Of a stretch of DNA of 64,000 nucleotides, positions 7,509 through 14,501 are shown piece after piece. Location: the NCBI RefSeq assembly GCF_009498525.1, contig NZ_QSNT01000003.1:513977-577976 (forward strand). The letters run 5' to 3'. This stretch comes from Rhizobium sp. ICMP 5592. GTDB lineage: Bacteria; Pseudomonadota; Alphaproteobacteria; Rhizobiales; Rhizobiaceae. The translations under genes and the position numbers were made by a program. A model generated the notes under the pieces. That model saw only the letters and a program-made list of their open reading frames with translations, ran no database searches and was not told the DNA's origin. Each line of letters opens with the position of its first letter. Within the stretch, counting starts at the first letter, position 1.

Positions 7509-8573
7509 GTGTTGAATTCCACTGATGATCTGCGCATTGTCGAAATTACCGCGCTCTCCCCGCCCGCTCGCATCATAAATGAGATCCCTCGAGACGCAGC
7601 GGTCACATCGACCGTGACGGGCGCACGCGGTGCCGTCCATAATATCCTGCACAATGACGACGATCGCCTGATCGTGGTCATCGGCCCCTGCTCGATCCAC
7701 GATCCTGTCGCGGCGCGGGACTATGCGGCCCGGTTGAAGGAACAGCGCGACCGGTTCGCCGGTGACCTTGAAATCATCATGCGGGTCTATTTCGAAAAGC
7801 CGCGGACCACGGTCGGCTGGAAGGGTCTCATCAACGACCCTCATTTGGACGGAAGCTACCGCATCGAAGAAGGACTGCGTCTTGCCAGGCAGCTCCTCGT
7901 CGACGTCAACGAGACCGGGCTGCCGGCCGGTTGCGAATTCCTCGACACGATCACACCGCAATACATCGCCGACCTCGTGAGCTGGGGCGCCATTGGCGCA
8001 AGGACAACCGAGAGCCAGGTGCACCGCGAACTGGCCTCCGGCCTCTCCTGCCCGATCGGCTTCAAGAACGGGACGAACGGCGACACGAGGATCGCGCTCG
8101 ATGCGATCCTGGCGGCATCGCAACCGCATCATTTCCCTGCCGTAACCAAGGACGGGCTTGCCGCCATCGCCTCGACACGCGGCAACGACGACGGCCATAT
8201 CATCCTGCGCGGCGGCAAGCAGCCCAACTACGATGCGGCCAGCGTGCAGGCCGTATCGGAACAGGCGTCCAAGCTTGGACTGGATCCGCAGATCATCATC
8301 GATGCCAGCCACGCCAACAGCAGCAAGAACCCGGAAAACCAGCCGGCGGTGGTCCACTCCGTCGCCGAACAGGTGTCGGCCGGTGATCACCGCATCAAGG
8401 GCATGATGATGGAAAGCAATATCGTCGGCGGCCGCCAGGATCTCGTTCCCGGAAAGGCACTGGTCTACGGCCAGAGCATTACCGACGGCTGCATCGACTG
8501 GCCGACCTCGGTAAGTACGCTGGAGGAACTGGCCCGGGCTGTCCAGGCAAGACGGCGGCTGTCTCGCCAATAG
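7509..8573 (+). CDS. aroG: 3-deoxy-7-phosphoheptulonate (DAHP) synthase, class I alpha
   Basis: The enzyme condenses phosphoenolpyruvate with erythrose 4-phosphate, the first committed step of the shikimate pathway to Phe, Tyr and Trp. The protein is about 354 residues, the usual size for the AroF/G/H type. Visible family blocks are GPCSIHDP, RVYFEKPRTTVGWKG, GARTTESQVHRELASGLSCPIGFKNGT (split here across the active site), DASHANS and SITDGCIDW. GTG at 7509 has AAAAGGA at 7493-7499, a good ribosome site; an in-frame ATG at 7485 has none, so 7509 is preferred. Expression probably depends on the leader peptide and terminator just upstream. Which isozyme (AroF, AroG or AroH) this is cannot be told. 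Confidence 0.92.
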   Translation: MLNSTDDLRIVEITALSPPARIINEIPRDAAVTSTVTGARGAVHNILHNDDDRLIVVIGPCSIHDPVAARDYAARLKEQRDRFAGDLEIIMRVYFEKPRTTVGWKGLINDPHLDGSYRIEEGLRLARQLLVDVNETGLPAGCEFLDTITPQYIADLVSWGAIGARTTESQVHRELASGLSCPIGFKNGTNGDTRIALDAILAASQPHHFPAVTKDGLAAIASTRGNDDGHIILRGGKQPNYDAASVQAVSEQASKLGLDPQIIIDASHANSSKNPENQPAVVHSVAEQVSAGDHRIKGMMMESNIVGGRQDLVPGKALVYGQSITDGCIDWPTSVSTLEELARAVQARRRLSRQ

Positions 8574-8582
8574 CAGGTCATG

Positions 8583-8614
8583 GATCGTTCACAGACCAGA
8601 GCCTGTGAACGATC
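8583..8614. terminator. 12-bp perfect inverted repeat between convergent genes
   Basis: GATCGTTCACAG (8583-8594) and CTGTGAACGATC (8603-8614) form a perfect 12-bp stem with an 8-base loop, 9 bases after the DAHP synthase stop and 23 bases before the stop of the convergent methyltransferase. There is no T run, so it is either a weak bidirectional terminator or an RNA-end stabiliser. Confidence 0.55.
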
Positions 8615-8637
8615 TCACTGCCTCCTCCACGCCTGGA

Positions 8638-9432
8638 TCAGGATTTGCTGCGGCTGACGATCAGTCGCAGCGAACCCTCAAATGCCGGCTGTGTCCGCAA
8701 ATGCCCGTGTCTGGCATCCCAGGTGCCATCATTGAGATCACGGCTGAGATCGGCAACGAAGCGGTCACCGACGGAGGGATCGACGAAGCTCCAGGCCGAG
8801 TTGGCAAGACGTGCGCCCGGCTCCAGCAGGCGCTCCGGACGCCCGTAATAGGCTTCGCTGAAGCCATCGGTGCAACCCAACGGGATCGGAACGGGAATGA
8901 CCTCCGCATTGCCACCCAGCCCATCGCTGATGGCTGCCATCTGCGGATAGCGGCGTGCTTCCACCAAGATCGTCTCCGGCGCATAGTCAACCAGCCAGCA
9001 CCGGTCCAATTCATTCGGATCGCAGGTGAGGATCAGCACGGGACCCCGCGTCACCCGCCGCATTTCCGCAAGCCCGCCCGCAAGATCGGACCACTGATGC
9101 ACGGTGAAAGTCGCCATGCTGGCGTCGAAACTGTCATCCGCGAAAGGCAGCTTTTCGGCGGTGGCATCGATGGCGGCAGGCAGATGCGCCGGCCGCTGTG
9201 CTCGCATCGACGCCGATGGTTCGACCGCCGTGATCTCGCGATCAAAGGGCTCATAGGAGCCGGCGCCCGCGCCGACATTAAGGACGCTGCGAGCATCGCC
9301 CAATGCAGCGCGGATGAATTCGGCAATCTGCGGGTCGGGCTGACGGTAGCTCGTATAGTTCGTGCCGATCACACCGTAATTTGCGTCACCGGCGCTACCG
9401 TCATTATGTCTATTGGTCATCGGGGTCTTCAT
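8638..9432 (-). CDS. Class I SAM-dependent methyltransferase
   Basis: This is a cytoplasmic methyltransferase of 264 residues with a Methyltransf_11-type core. Motif I is VLNVGAGAGSYEP (about residues 50-62), motif II the acidic end TAVEPSASM, then the DATAEKLPFADDSFDASMATFTVHQW region (acidic-loop and post-II motifs) and LAEMRRVTRGPVLILT. The substrate cannot be told from sequence; small molecules are usual for this group. ATG 9432 or 9420 may be the start. It stands alone, convergent with DAHP synthase and divergent from a LysR gene about 190 bases away. Confidence 0.82.
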   Translation of the reverse strand: MKTPMTNRHNDGSAGDANYGVIGTNYTSYRQPDPQIAEFIRAALGDARSVLNVGAGAGSYEPFDREITAVEPSASMRAQRPAHLPAAIDATAEKLPFADDSFDASMATFTVHQWSDLAGGLAEMRRVTRGPVLILTCDPNELDRCWLVDYAPETILVEARRYPQMAAISDGLGGNAEVIPVPIPLGCTDGFSEAYYGRPERLLEPGARLANSAWSFVDPSVGDRFVADLSRDLNDGTWDARHGHLRTQPAFEGSLRLIVSRSKS

Positions 9433-9625
9433 CCTCTTCGCCTAGCGGCATGGGGAAGCGTCATCGCCCGGTTCAGACACAGCTCCGCCGACGCTGGAAA
9501 CGCTCCCGCATCCCGCCCTTCATTGTTCCCTTAGCGGGAAAGCTTCTGTTTGCAGCGGGAGAAAACATCATGGCATGTAGGAAGAAAATCGATATGATCG
9601 AACAAGTATTGTTCGGAAAACTCAC

Positions 9626-10516
9626 ATGGCTCGTCGCATCCCTTCCCTAAACGCTTTGCGTGCTTTCGAAGCCGCCGGCCGGCACGGGCGGATGACCTTG
9701 GCGGCCGAAGAGCTGAACGTGACGCACAGCGCCGTCAGTCGCCAGATCCAGCATCTCGAGGATGTGCTGGGCGTGCCGCTGTTCGAGGGACCGAAGAACA
9801 GGCTACGTTTGACGGAGGTGGGCTTGACCCTGCTGTTGGGCCTGACCTCCGCCTTCGATCAAATCGACATGTCGGTGCGCTCGGTCGCCGATGCGGAAGA
9901 CGGATCGCTCGACGTCTCCTGCCCCGGCACCTTTACCATGCGCTGGCTGATCCCGCGGCTTTACCGCTTCCAGGCGGAATACCCCAATATCGAAGTCCGG
10001 CTGACGGCATCGTCCCGTCCGGTCGATTTTACGCGTGATGGATTTGACGTCGCGATCCGCGTCGGTGCAGCACCCTGGCCGGAAGGAGCTGAAGTGATCA
10101 CACTGTTTCCCGAACAGACGGGTCCGGTTCTCTCCCCTTCGCTCGCAAAAGCCGTCGCGGAAAATTTCGCCGGCGTTCCGCAACTCCACACAAAAACGCG
10201 GCTTCGTGCTTGGGGAGACTGGCTGTCGCGGTCAGGCGTGCCAGTGGAGGCTGGAACCCGGGTGGAATACGAACATTTCTATTTCATGCTGGAGGCTGCC
10301 AGTGCTGGCCTCGGCGTCTGCGTGGCGCCGTGGCCTTATGTGACCGACGATATCCGTTTCGGTCGCCTCACCGCCCCATTGGGTTTCATCGACAGCGGCC
10401 ATCACTACGTCGCGCTGCGGCGCGCCCGGCGAAACCGCAAGTCCACGCTGTTCTGCGAGTGGCTGCAAAAGGAAGCGCAGTCGTTCTCAGCCTCACATCC
10501 TGCCCCGACGGGCTAG
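9626..10516 (+). CDS. LysR-family regulator, GcvA-like
   Basis: This transcription regulator of 296 residues has an N-terminal HTH (LNALRAFEAAGRHGRMTLAAEELNVTHSAVSRQIQHLED) and a substrate-binding domain with the GcvA-like core (FTMRWLIPRLYRFQAEYPNIEVRLTAS; DGFDVAIRVG). The start is directly in front of the usual first residues of the family. It is divergent from the methyltransferase gene and overlaps the end of the convergent DUF6314 gene by 4 bases. No glycine-cleavage genes are nearby, so the GcvA resemblance is one of fold and not of function. The target is unknown. Confidence 0.88.
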   Translation: MARRIPSLNALRAFEAAGRHGRMTLAAEELNVTHSAVSRQIQHLEDVLGVPLFEGPKNRLRLTEVGLTLLLGLTSAFDQIDMSVRSVADAEDGSLDVSCPGTFTMRWLIPRLYRFQAEYPNIEVRLTASSRPVDFTRDGFDVAIRVGAAPWPEGAEVITLFPEQTGPVLSPSLAKAVAENFAGVPQLHTKTRLRAWGDWLSRSGVPVEAGTRVEYEHFYFMLEAASAGLGVCVAPWPYVTDDIRFGRLTAPLGFIDSGHHYVALRRARRNRKSTLFCEWLQKEAQSFSASHPAPTG

Positions 10517-10923
10517 ACCCGCCGATAGTGGGCGAGGCTTACATAGTGCTTTCGAGGCCCTCGCACTTGCCACATTTCAGCCCAGGCGTTTGGCCCGCGA
10601 AAGAAAAAACGACCCCGATAAAGATCAGGACCGCATTGATGGTCAACACGCTGCGATGCAGCGTCGCCGATGTGGATGAATTCGCCAAGGTCGGGAAAAT
10701 AGACGGTCAGACGCTCCGCCTCACAGCCTAGCCTGTAGGTGCGGCTGCTCCTGAGCGCACCATGATCACTCGTGGTGTCGCCGTGTTCCTCGAACTGGAC
10801 AGGCGTCAGCAACGCCTGCCCTTCGAAGGTTATGAGGGTTTCGTTGAGGCGGTCGATGATCCGCCGCTTCACGTCCCATGTGCCGAGATAGCGTTCCAGC
10901 CGCTTGGCTGCGGCGGCTTGCAT
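10513..10923 (-). CDS. DUF6314-family protein
   Basis: This small soluble protein of 136 residues matches the DUF6314 pattern as I recall it: L-x-G-x-W-x-V-x-R near the start (YLGTWDVKRRI), a central SRTYRLG, H-x-C-x-P-D-x-Y-R-G-R-F (here HQCGPDLYRGRFFF), and the ending V-R-G-P-R-K-x-Y-x-S-L-A-H-Y-R-R. The function is not known to me. It begins 3 bases after the msrA stop on the same strand, so it is probably the last gene of an msrB-msrA-DUF6314 operon and may be expressed with oxidative repair. Confidence 0.72.
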   Translation of the reverse strand: MQAAAAKRLERYLGTWDVKRRIIDRLNETLITFEGQALLTPVQFEEHGDTTSDHGALRSSRTYRLGCEAERLTVYFPDLGEFIHIGDAASQRVDHQCGPDLYRGRFFFRGPNAWAEMWQVRGPRKHYVSLAHYRRV

Positions 10924-10926
10924 CCT

Positions 10927-11454
10927 TCAGGACGCCGCGCGCTGCGTCGTATCGGCCTGCCTGACCGGAAGCTTCCAGCCGGGCCGGACGAAATGGCAGG
11001 TGTAGCCGTTCGGGATACGCTCCAGATAATCCTGATGCTCGGGCTCGGCCTCCCAGAAGTCGCTTGCCGGCACTACCTCGGTGACGACCTTGCCCGGCCA
11101 GAGACCGGAAGCGTCGACATCGGCGATCGTGTCGAGGGCGACCCGCTTTTGCTCATCGCTGGTGTAGAAGATCGCCGAGCGGTAGCTCGTGCCGACATCG
11201 TTGCCCTGGCGGTTGCGCGTGCTCGGATCATGGATCTGGAAGAAGAATTCCAGCAGATCGCGATAGCTGATCTTCTCGGGATCGAAGACGATCTCGATCG
11301 CTTCCGCATGGGTACCGTGGTTGCGATAGGTCGCATTGCGAACCTCGCCGCCGGTATAGCCGACGCGGGTCGAGATAACGCCCTTGTAGCGGCGGATGAG
11401 GTCCTGCATGCCCCAGAAACAACCGCCGGCGAGAACTGCACGTTCCGTAGTCAT
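10927..11454 (-). CDS. msrA: Peptide methionine (S)-S-oxide reductase
   Basis: MsrA reduces the S epimer of methionine sulfoxide in proteins (and free) with thioredoxin as reductant. The 175-residue protein has the catalytic GGCFWG motif at residues 10-15, with Cys12 as the sulfenic-acid-forming residue, the GYTGG block, YRNHGTHAEAIEI, and DPSTRNRQGNDVGTSYRS. A C-terminal resolving Cys is not obvious: the only other Cys is in the GYTCHF segment near residue 152. Its start overlaps the stop of msrB by 4 bases (ATGA), indicating translational coupling. The short N-terminus means it is cytoplasmic. Confidence 0.95.
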   Translation of the reverse strand: MTTERAVLAGGCFWGMQDLIRRYKGVISTRVGYTGGEVRNATYRNHGTHAEAIEIVFDPEKISYRDLLEFFFQIHDPSTRNRQGNDVGTSYRSAIFYTSDEQKRVALDTIADVDASGLWPGKVVTEVVPASDFWEAEPEHQDYLERIPNGYTCHFVRPGWKLPVRQADTTQRAAS

Positions 11455-11900
11455 CGGATATCCTCCACTTGGTCGAGATAGGCGCCGTAGCCTTCAGCCT
11501 CCATGCGATCGCGATGCACAAAGCGAAGGGAGGCGGAATTGATGCAGTAACGCAGACCACCACGATCGCGCGGCCCGTCGGGGAAAACATGACCCAGATG
11601 GCTGTCGCCATGCGCCGAACGAACTTCGGTGCGCAGCATGCCATGGGACAAATCGGTGAGCTCGTTGACGTTGGCGGTCTCGATCGGCTTGGTGAAACTC
11701 GGCCAGCCGCAACCGGAATCAAACTTGTCTGAAGAAGCAAACAGCGGCTCGCCCGATACGATATCGACGTAGATGCCCGGCTGCTTATTGTCGAGATGCT
11801 CGCCCGTGAAGGGCCGTTCCGTGCCGCTCTGCTGCGTAACGCGATACTGTTCGGGAGACAGCTTCGCTATGGCCTCGGAGGTCTTGCTGTAATTTTGCAT
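11451..11900 (-). CDS. msrB: Peptide methionine (R)-S-oxide reductase
   Basis: MsrB reduces the R epimer of methionine sulfoxide in proteins. The 149-residue protein has the family blocks QSGTERPFTG, SGCGWPSF, HLGHVFPDGP and the catalytic RYCINSASLRF with its Cys. The two CXXC zinc motifs of many MsrBs are absent (ASSDKF stands where C-x-x-C usually occurs), so this is the zinc-free form. The ATG at 11900 has GGAGAACAAGA directly upstream; the open frame continues 27 bases further without a better start. It is the first gene of the msrB-msrA pair. Confidence 0.94.
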   Translation of the reverse strand: MQNYSKTSEAIAKLSPEQYRVTQQSGTERPFTGEHLDNKQPGIYVDIVSGEPLFASSDKFDSGCGWPSFTKPIETANVNELTDLSHGMLRTEVRSAHGDSHLGHVFPDGPRDRGGLRYCINSASLRFVHRDRMEAEGYGAYLDQVEDIR

Positions 11901-12088
11901 TCTTGTTCTCCTTGCTCTTGGACGCATACCTCAAGCTTCACCAGTCATTACGGGAGAATGCTGGACATCGTTACAGAGGTTAAGCTCAATAAGCGTCACG
12001 GGAGTGGTTGCGACGAAAATATAGGTATGGGGCAGTCGATTTGCCATAACGCACAGGGCCGCATAACGCATTGTGCGGCAACAGGCAG

Positions 12089-12586
12089 TCACTCATCCCA
12101 ATCGCAGGCAGCGGTGTAAATTGCCGAGAGCGCCTCGATGCCGGCCCGGTCGTCCTTGTCGAAACGGCCGGGAAGCGGGCTGTCGAGATCGATAACGCCG
12201 AAGACAAGACCATCCCGGAACAAGGGAACCACCAGCTCCGAGCGGGAGGCGGCATCACAGGCGATGTGACCCGGGAAGGCATGCACATCCGCGACGAGGA
12301 TCGATTGCTCCTTCTCGATCGCCGTGCCGCAGACCCCGCATCCCACAGCGATACGGACGCAAGCGGGCTTGCCCTGGAACGGCCCAAGTACCAGCTCGTC
12401 ATCCGACTGCAGGAAATAGAAGCCGGCCCAGTTGAGGTCCGGGAGCGTCTGGAAGATCAGCGCCGATGTATTGGCGGCGTTGGCGATCGGATCGGCCTCG
12501 CCGTCGAGCAGGGCCTGCAACTGGCCGGCAAGCTCGCGGTAGAATTCGGGCTTGCTGGAGGATTGAATCGTCTGTTCTGCAAACAT
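12089..12586 (-). CDS. Free methionine-(R)-sulfoxide reductase, GAF domain
   Basis: The 165-residue protein is a single GAF domain of the fRMsr family (YebR/MsrC), which reduces free but not protein-bound Met-R-sulfoxide. The three family cysteines are visible: in GKPACVRIAVG, in the adjacent CGVCGTA, and in HAFPGHIACDAASRSELVVP. NWAGFYFL and VFGVIDLDSP are also typical. An additional Cys replaces the usual residue in IAVGCGVCGTA. It lies about 190 bases upstream of msrB on the same strand, so it may share its regulation although a separate promoter fits between. The symbol msrC is used for orthologues in other bacteria. Confidence 0.88.
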   Translation of the reverse strand: MFAEQTIQSSSKPEFYRELAGQLQALLDGEADPIANAANTSALIFQTLPDLNWAGFYFLQSDDELVLGPFQGKPACVRIAVGCGVCGTAIEKEQSILVADVHAFPGHIACDAASRSELVVPLFRDGLVFGVIDLDSPLPGRFDKDDRAGIEALSAIYTAACDWDE

Positions 12587-12631
12587 TGCGGTCGTCTTTC
12601 GGTTGCGCCGTTGCCAGGCGGATTATTACCG

Positions 12632-13414
12632 TCAATCCTTGTCATCGGGTGGGCATGGCCAGGAACCAGGCGCCTTCAACCCCGGAGGCAATATGGTCGA
12701 CTGGTCGCCGCAGGCCAGATTGACCTGGGTCTGCACCAGCCCGGTTGCCGCCGACAGGTCTATTCCCTCGATGCGGGTCAGATATAGAAATGCGCCACCG
12801 AAGGTAACCGGCCCCTGGATGGTCACGCCGTTCAAGGTGGCGCGGGAAAGATTGGCGAAGGAAAAATTGACGCCTGTCAGCACCGCCTTATCGAAATCGG
12901 CGCGGCCGAGTTCGGCCTTCTGGAAATCGACATTCGCAAGCTGCGCGCCGCTGAATTCAGCCCGCTGCAGCTCGGCATTGGCGAAAGTGGCGCCATTGGC
13001 GACAACATTGCTGAAATCCGAACGATAGGCTTCGATCTTGGCGAAATTCGTCCCCTCGGCGCGCGCGTTCTTCAGCCAGGCACGCACCAGCGTTGCCTTT
13101 TCCAGATTGGCGGAGGTGAGATCGGCATTACTGAGATCGGTGCTGTCGAAATGAGCGCTGGCAAGATTGGCTCCATGCAGATCGCTGCCCGGCAGCATGA
13201 TGTTGGTCTTGCTGCATGAGCTCCAGTCGATGCCGGGTGCCGCGACCACATTGTCGCAATCGCCGGCGAAAGCGGATTGCCCGGCTCCCGAAGCAAGCAG
13301 GAGCGCCACCGTTGCGATGCCTGCGAGACGACCAAGGGCGGCTCCGCCAATATTCCGGCCCTGCCGGACGTCCGCTCCAGCCTGCCAGACCAGTCTTTCA
13401 AAAAGGCTGCTCAT
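12632..13414 (-). CDS. Secreted pentapeptide-repeat protein
   Basis: The protein has 260 residues. A hydrophobic segment around residues 28-49 ending AFAGDC looks like a signal peptide or membrane anchor, preceded by a long basic N-terminus. From about residue 70 to 205 there are tandem A(D/N)LXX repeats (for example SDLHGANLASAHFDSTDLSNADLTSANLE), which fold as a right-handed quadrilateral beta-helix. Four Cys (DCDN, SSCS, LACG, WPCP) flank the helix and could form disulfides in the periplasm. The function is unknown; gyrase protection is known for some pentapeptide proteins, but those are cytoplasmic. It is the neighbour of the fRMsr gene, 45 bases away on the same strand. Confidence 0.82.
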   Translation of the reverse strand: MSSLFERLVWQAGADVRQGRNIGGAALGRLAGIATVALLLASGAGQSAFAGDCDNVVAAPGIDWSSCSKTNIMLPGSDLHGANLASAHFDSTDLSNADLTSANLEKATLVRAWLKNARAEGTNFAKIEAYRSDFSNVVANGATFANAELQRAEFSGAQLANVDFQKAELGRADFDKAVLTGVNFSFANLSRATLNGVTIQGPVTFGGAFLYLTRIEGIDLSAATGLVQTQVNLACGDQSTILPPGLKAPGSWPCPPDDKD

Positions 13415-13640
13415 CTCGTCGCTCCGCTTTCCGCAACCATTGCCCCATCCTTGACATCGAGTCGGATGCGCTCATCCTTCCCTTGTATATGGTGCTGCGA
13501 GCGACAAAAAGAGCCCATACGGTAAAAGGATATTGCGAAGCGGATGAATGGTTTGACGCCCGAGGCGTGACGGGGTGCAGATATGGCGACCAGCCACGGA
13601 AGCGCGTCAAATTTTCGGGAAAAGATCGGGAGTTTAGAGC

Positions 13641-13717
13641 TGGTCGGAGTGGAGTGATTCGAACACTCGACCCCCACGTCCCGAACGTGGTGCGCTACCA
13701 GACTGCGCTACACTCCG
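13641..13717 (-). tRNA. tRNA-Pro (CGG)
   Basis: The minus strand folds as a complete cloverleaf: acceptor CGGAGTG/CACTCCG, D arm with GTAGCGCAGTCTGGTAGCGC, anticodon stem CCACG/CGTGG around TTCGGGA (anticodon CGG), and T arm GAGTG-TTCGAAT-CACTC. The discriminator is A and CCA is encoded (13641-13643). It is 77 bases long including CCA. Confidence 0.97.
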
Positions 13718-14022
13718 TGACCAGCGGCGCTTCTATAGACCAGCCATTTTTGATGCACAAGCACCAAATTCAAAAAAACGGCTCGTTTCTTGACGAAAAG
13801 ATTACAGAGGCAATTGCCTGGAAAATCGGCAGAAAAAACAGGCAGCGGACGGAGCGAAGTGCATAAGACGCAACACATTCGGCAAAATCCCACTTGTACA
13901 CGCGGATGGGAATTTTCTTTTGCCGGCTTTGGCGCTAAAGCCCTTAGCGGGACAGGCGGAAATGTCGTGGGACAGCGGCGCTTCCGCAACCGAATGCGAG
14001 ACAGAAGCTCAAGGACGATACG
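13718..14022. other. Intergenic stretch without a gene
   Basis: Apart from the tRNA promoter, nothing convincing is coded here. CGCTAA-AGCCC-TTAGCG (13933-13949) is a 6-bp inverted repeat about 75 bases before the lipoprotein start and could be an operator. AAGGA at about 14012 serves as the ribosome site of the next gene. Confidence 0.4.
13732..13760 (-). promoter_or_regulatory. Promoter of tRNA-Pro
   Basis: On the minus strand TTGTGC, a 17-base spacer and TATAGA stand just upstream of the tRNA 5' end. This is a fair sigma-70 promoter with a good -10 and a three-of-six -35. Confidence 0.4.
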
Positions 14023-14427
14023 ATGAATATCCGCATGATCACCGCGGCGGGACTGTTGCTGGCGCTGGCCGGCTGCGCCAGCACGACCACGACACCAATT
14101 ATCCCGGCACTTGCAAGCAACCCGGTTCAGGACCGCTGGGAAGGCCAGTCGGCCGGGCGCTTCTTCGCCGCCTACGGCCCGCCGATCTCCGACCGCGACG
14201 AGAGCGGCAACCGCGTCTACACCTGGCGGGGCGGCTACAAGACCATCACCATCGCGACCAAGGACGGGAAAAAGGGCGGCAAGCGCTATCTGAGCTGCAA
14301 GGCCGATATCGTCACCAGCCAGAGCTACGTCATTCGCTCGGTCCGCATCCTCGGCGACCAGCCCGGCACCAGCGGCTCCTCCTATTGCGCCGAACTGCTG
14401 GCACCGCCGCCTGAAAAGGCCAGCTGA
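14023..14427 (+). CDS. Small lipoprotein of unknown function
   Basis: The 134-residue precursor has a lipoprotein signal (MNIRMITAAGLLLALAGC) with lipobox LAGC, Cys18 being the lipidated residue. After a Thr-rich linker there is a compact domain with GRFFAAYGPPISDRDESGNRVYTWRGG and two further Cys (SCKAD, SYCAE) that could pair. An aromatic GxP-x-W pattern of this sort occurs in SmpA/OmlA-like envelope proteins, but the match is loose. AAGGACGATACG precedes the ATG. It probably sits on the inner face of the outer membrane. Confidence 0.72.
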   Translation: MNIRMITAAGLLLALAGCASTTTTPIIPALASNPVQDRWEGQSAGRFFAAYGPPISDRDESGNRVYTWRGGYKTITIATKDGKKGGKRYLSCKADIVTSQSYVIRSVRILGDQPGTSGSSYCAELLAPPPEKAS

Positions 14428-14501
14428 GTCTCGCACACTATCGGGGACCAAGATTTTGCAGGCGGTTCGAAAGGGCCGCCTGTCTTGTAATCGGCACAGG
14501 C

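Noticed and set aside
7392..8570. Long frame opposite DAHP synthase
   Set aside because: It overlaps the whole DAHP synthase gene, whose active-site motifs are clear.
11970..12088. Possible riboswitch or regulatory RNA between msrB and the fRMsr gene
   Set aside because: No hairpin with a clear terminator and no known motif could be made out.
13790..14026. Short frames in the tRNA-Pro to lipoprotein gap
   Set aside because: No start signal, domain or coupling; they run into the real lipoprotein gene in another frame.
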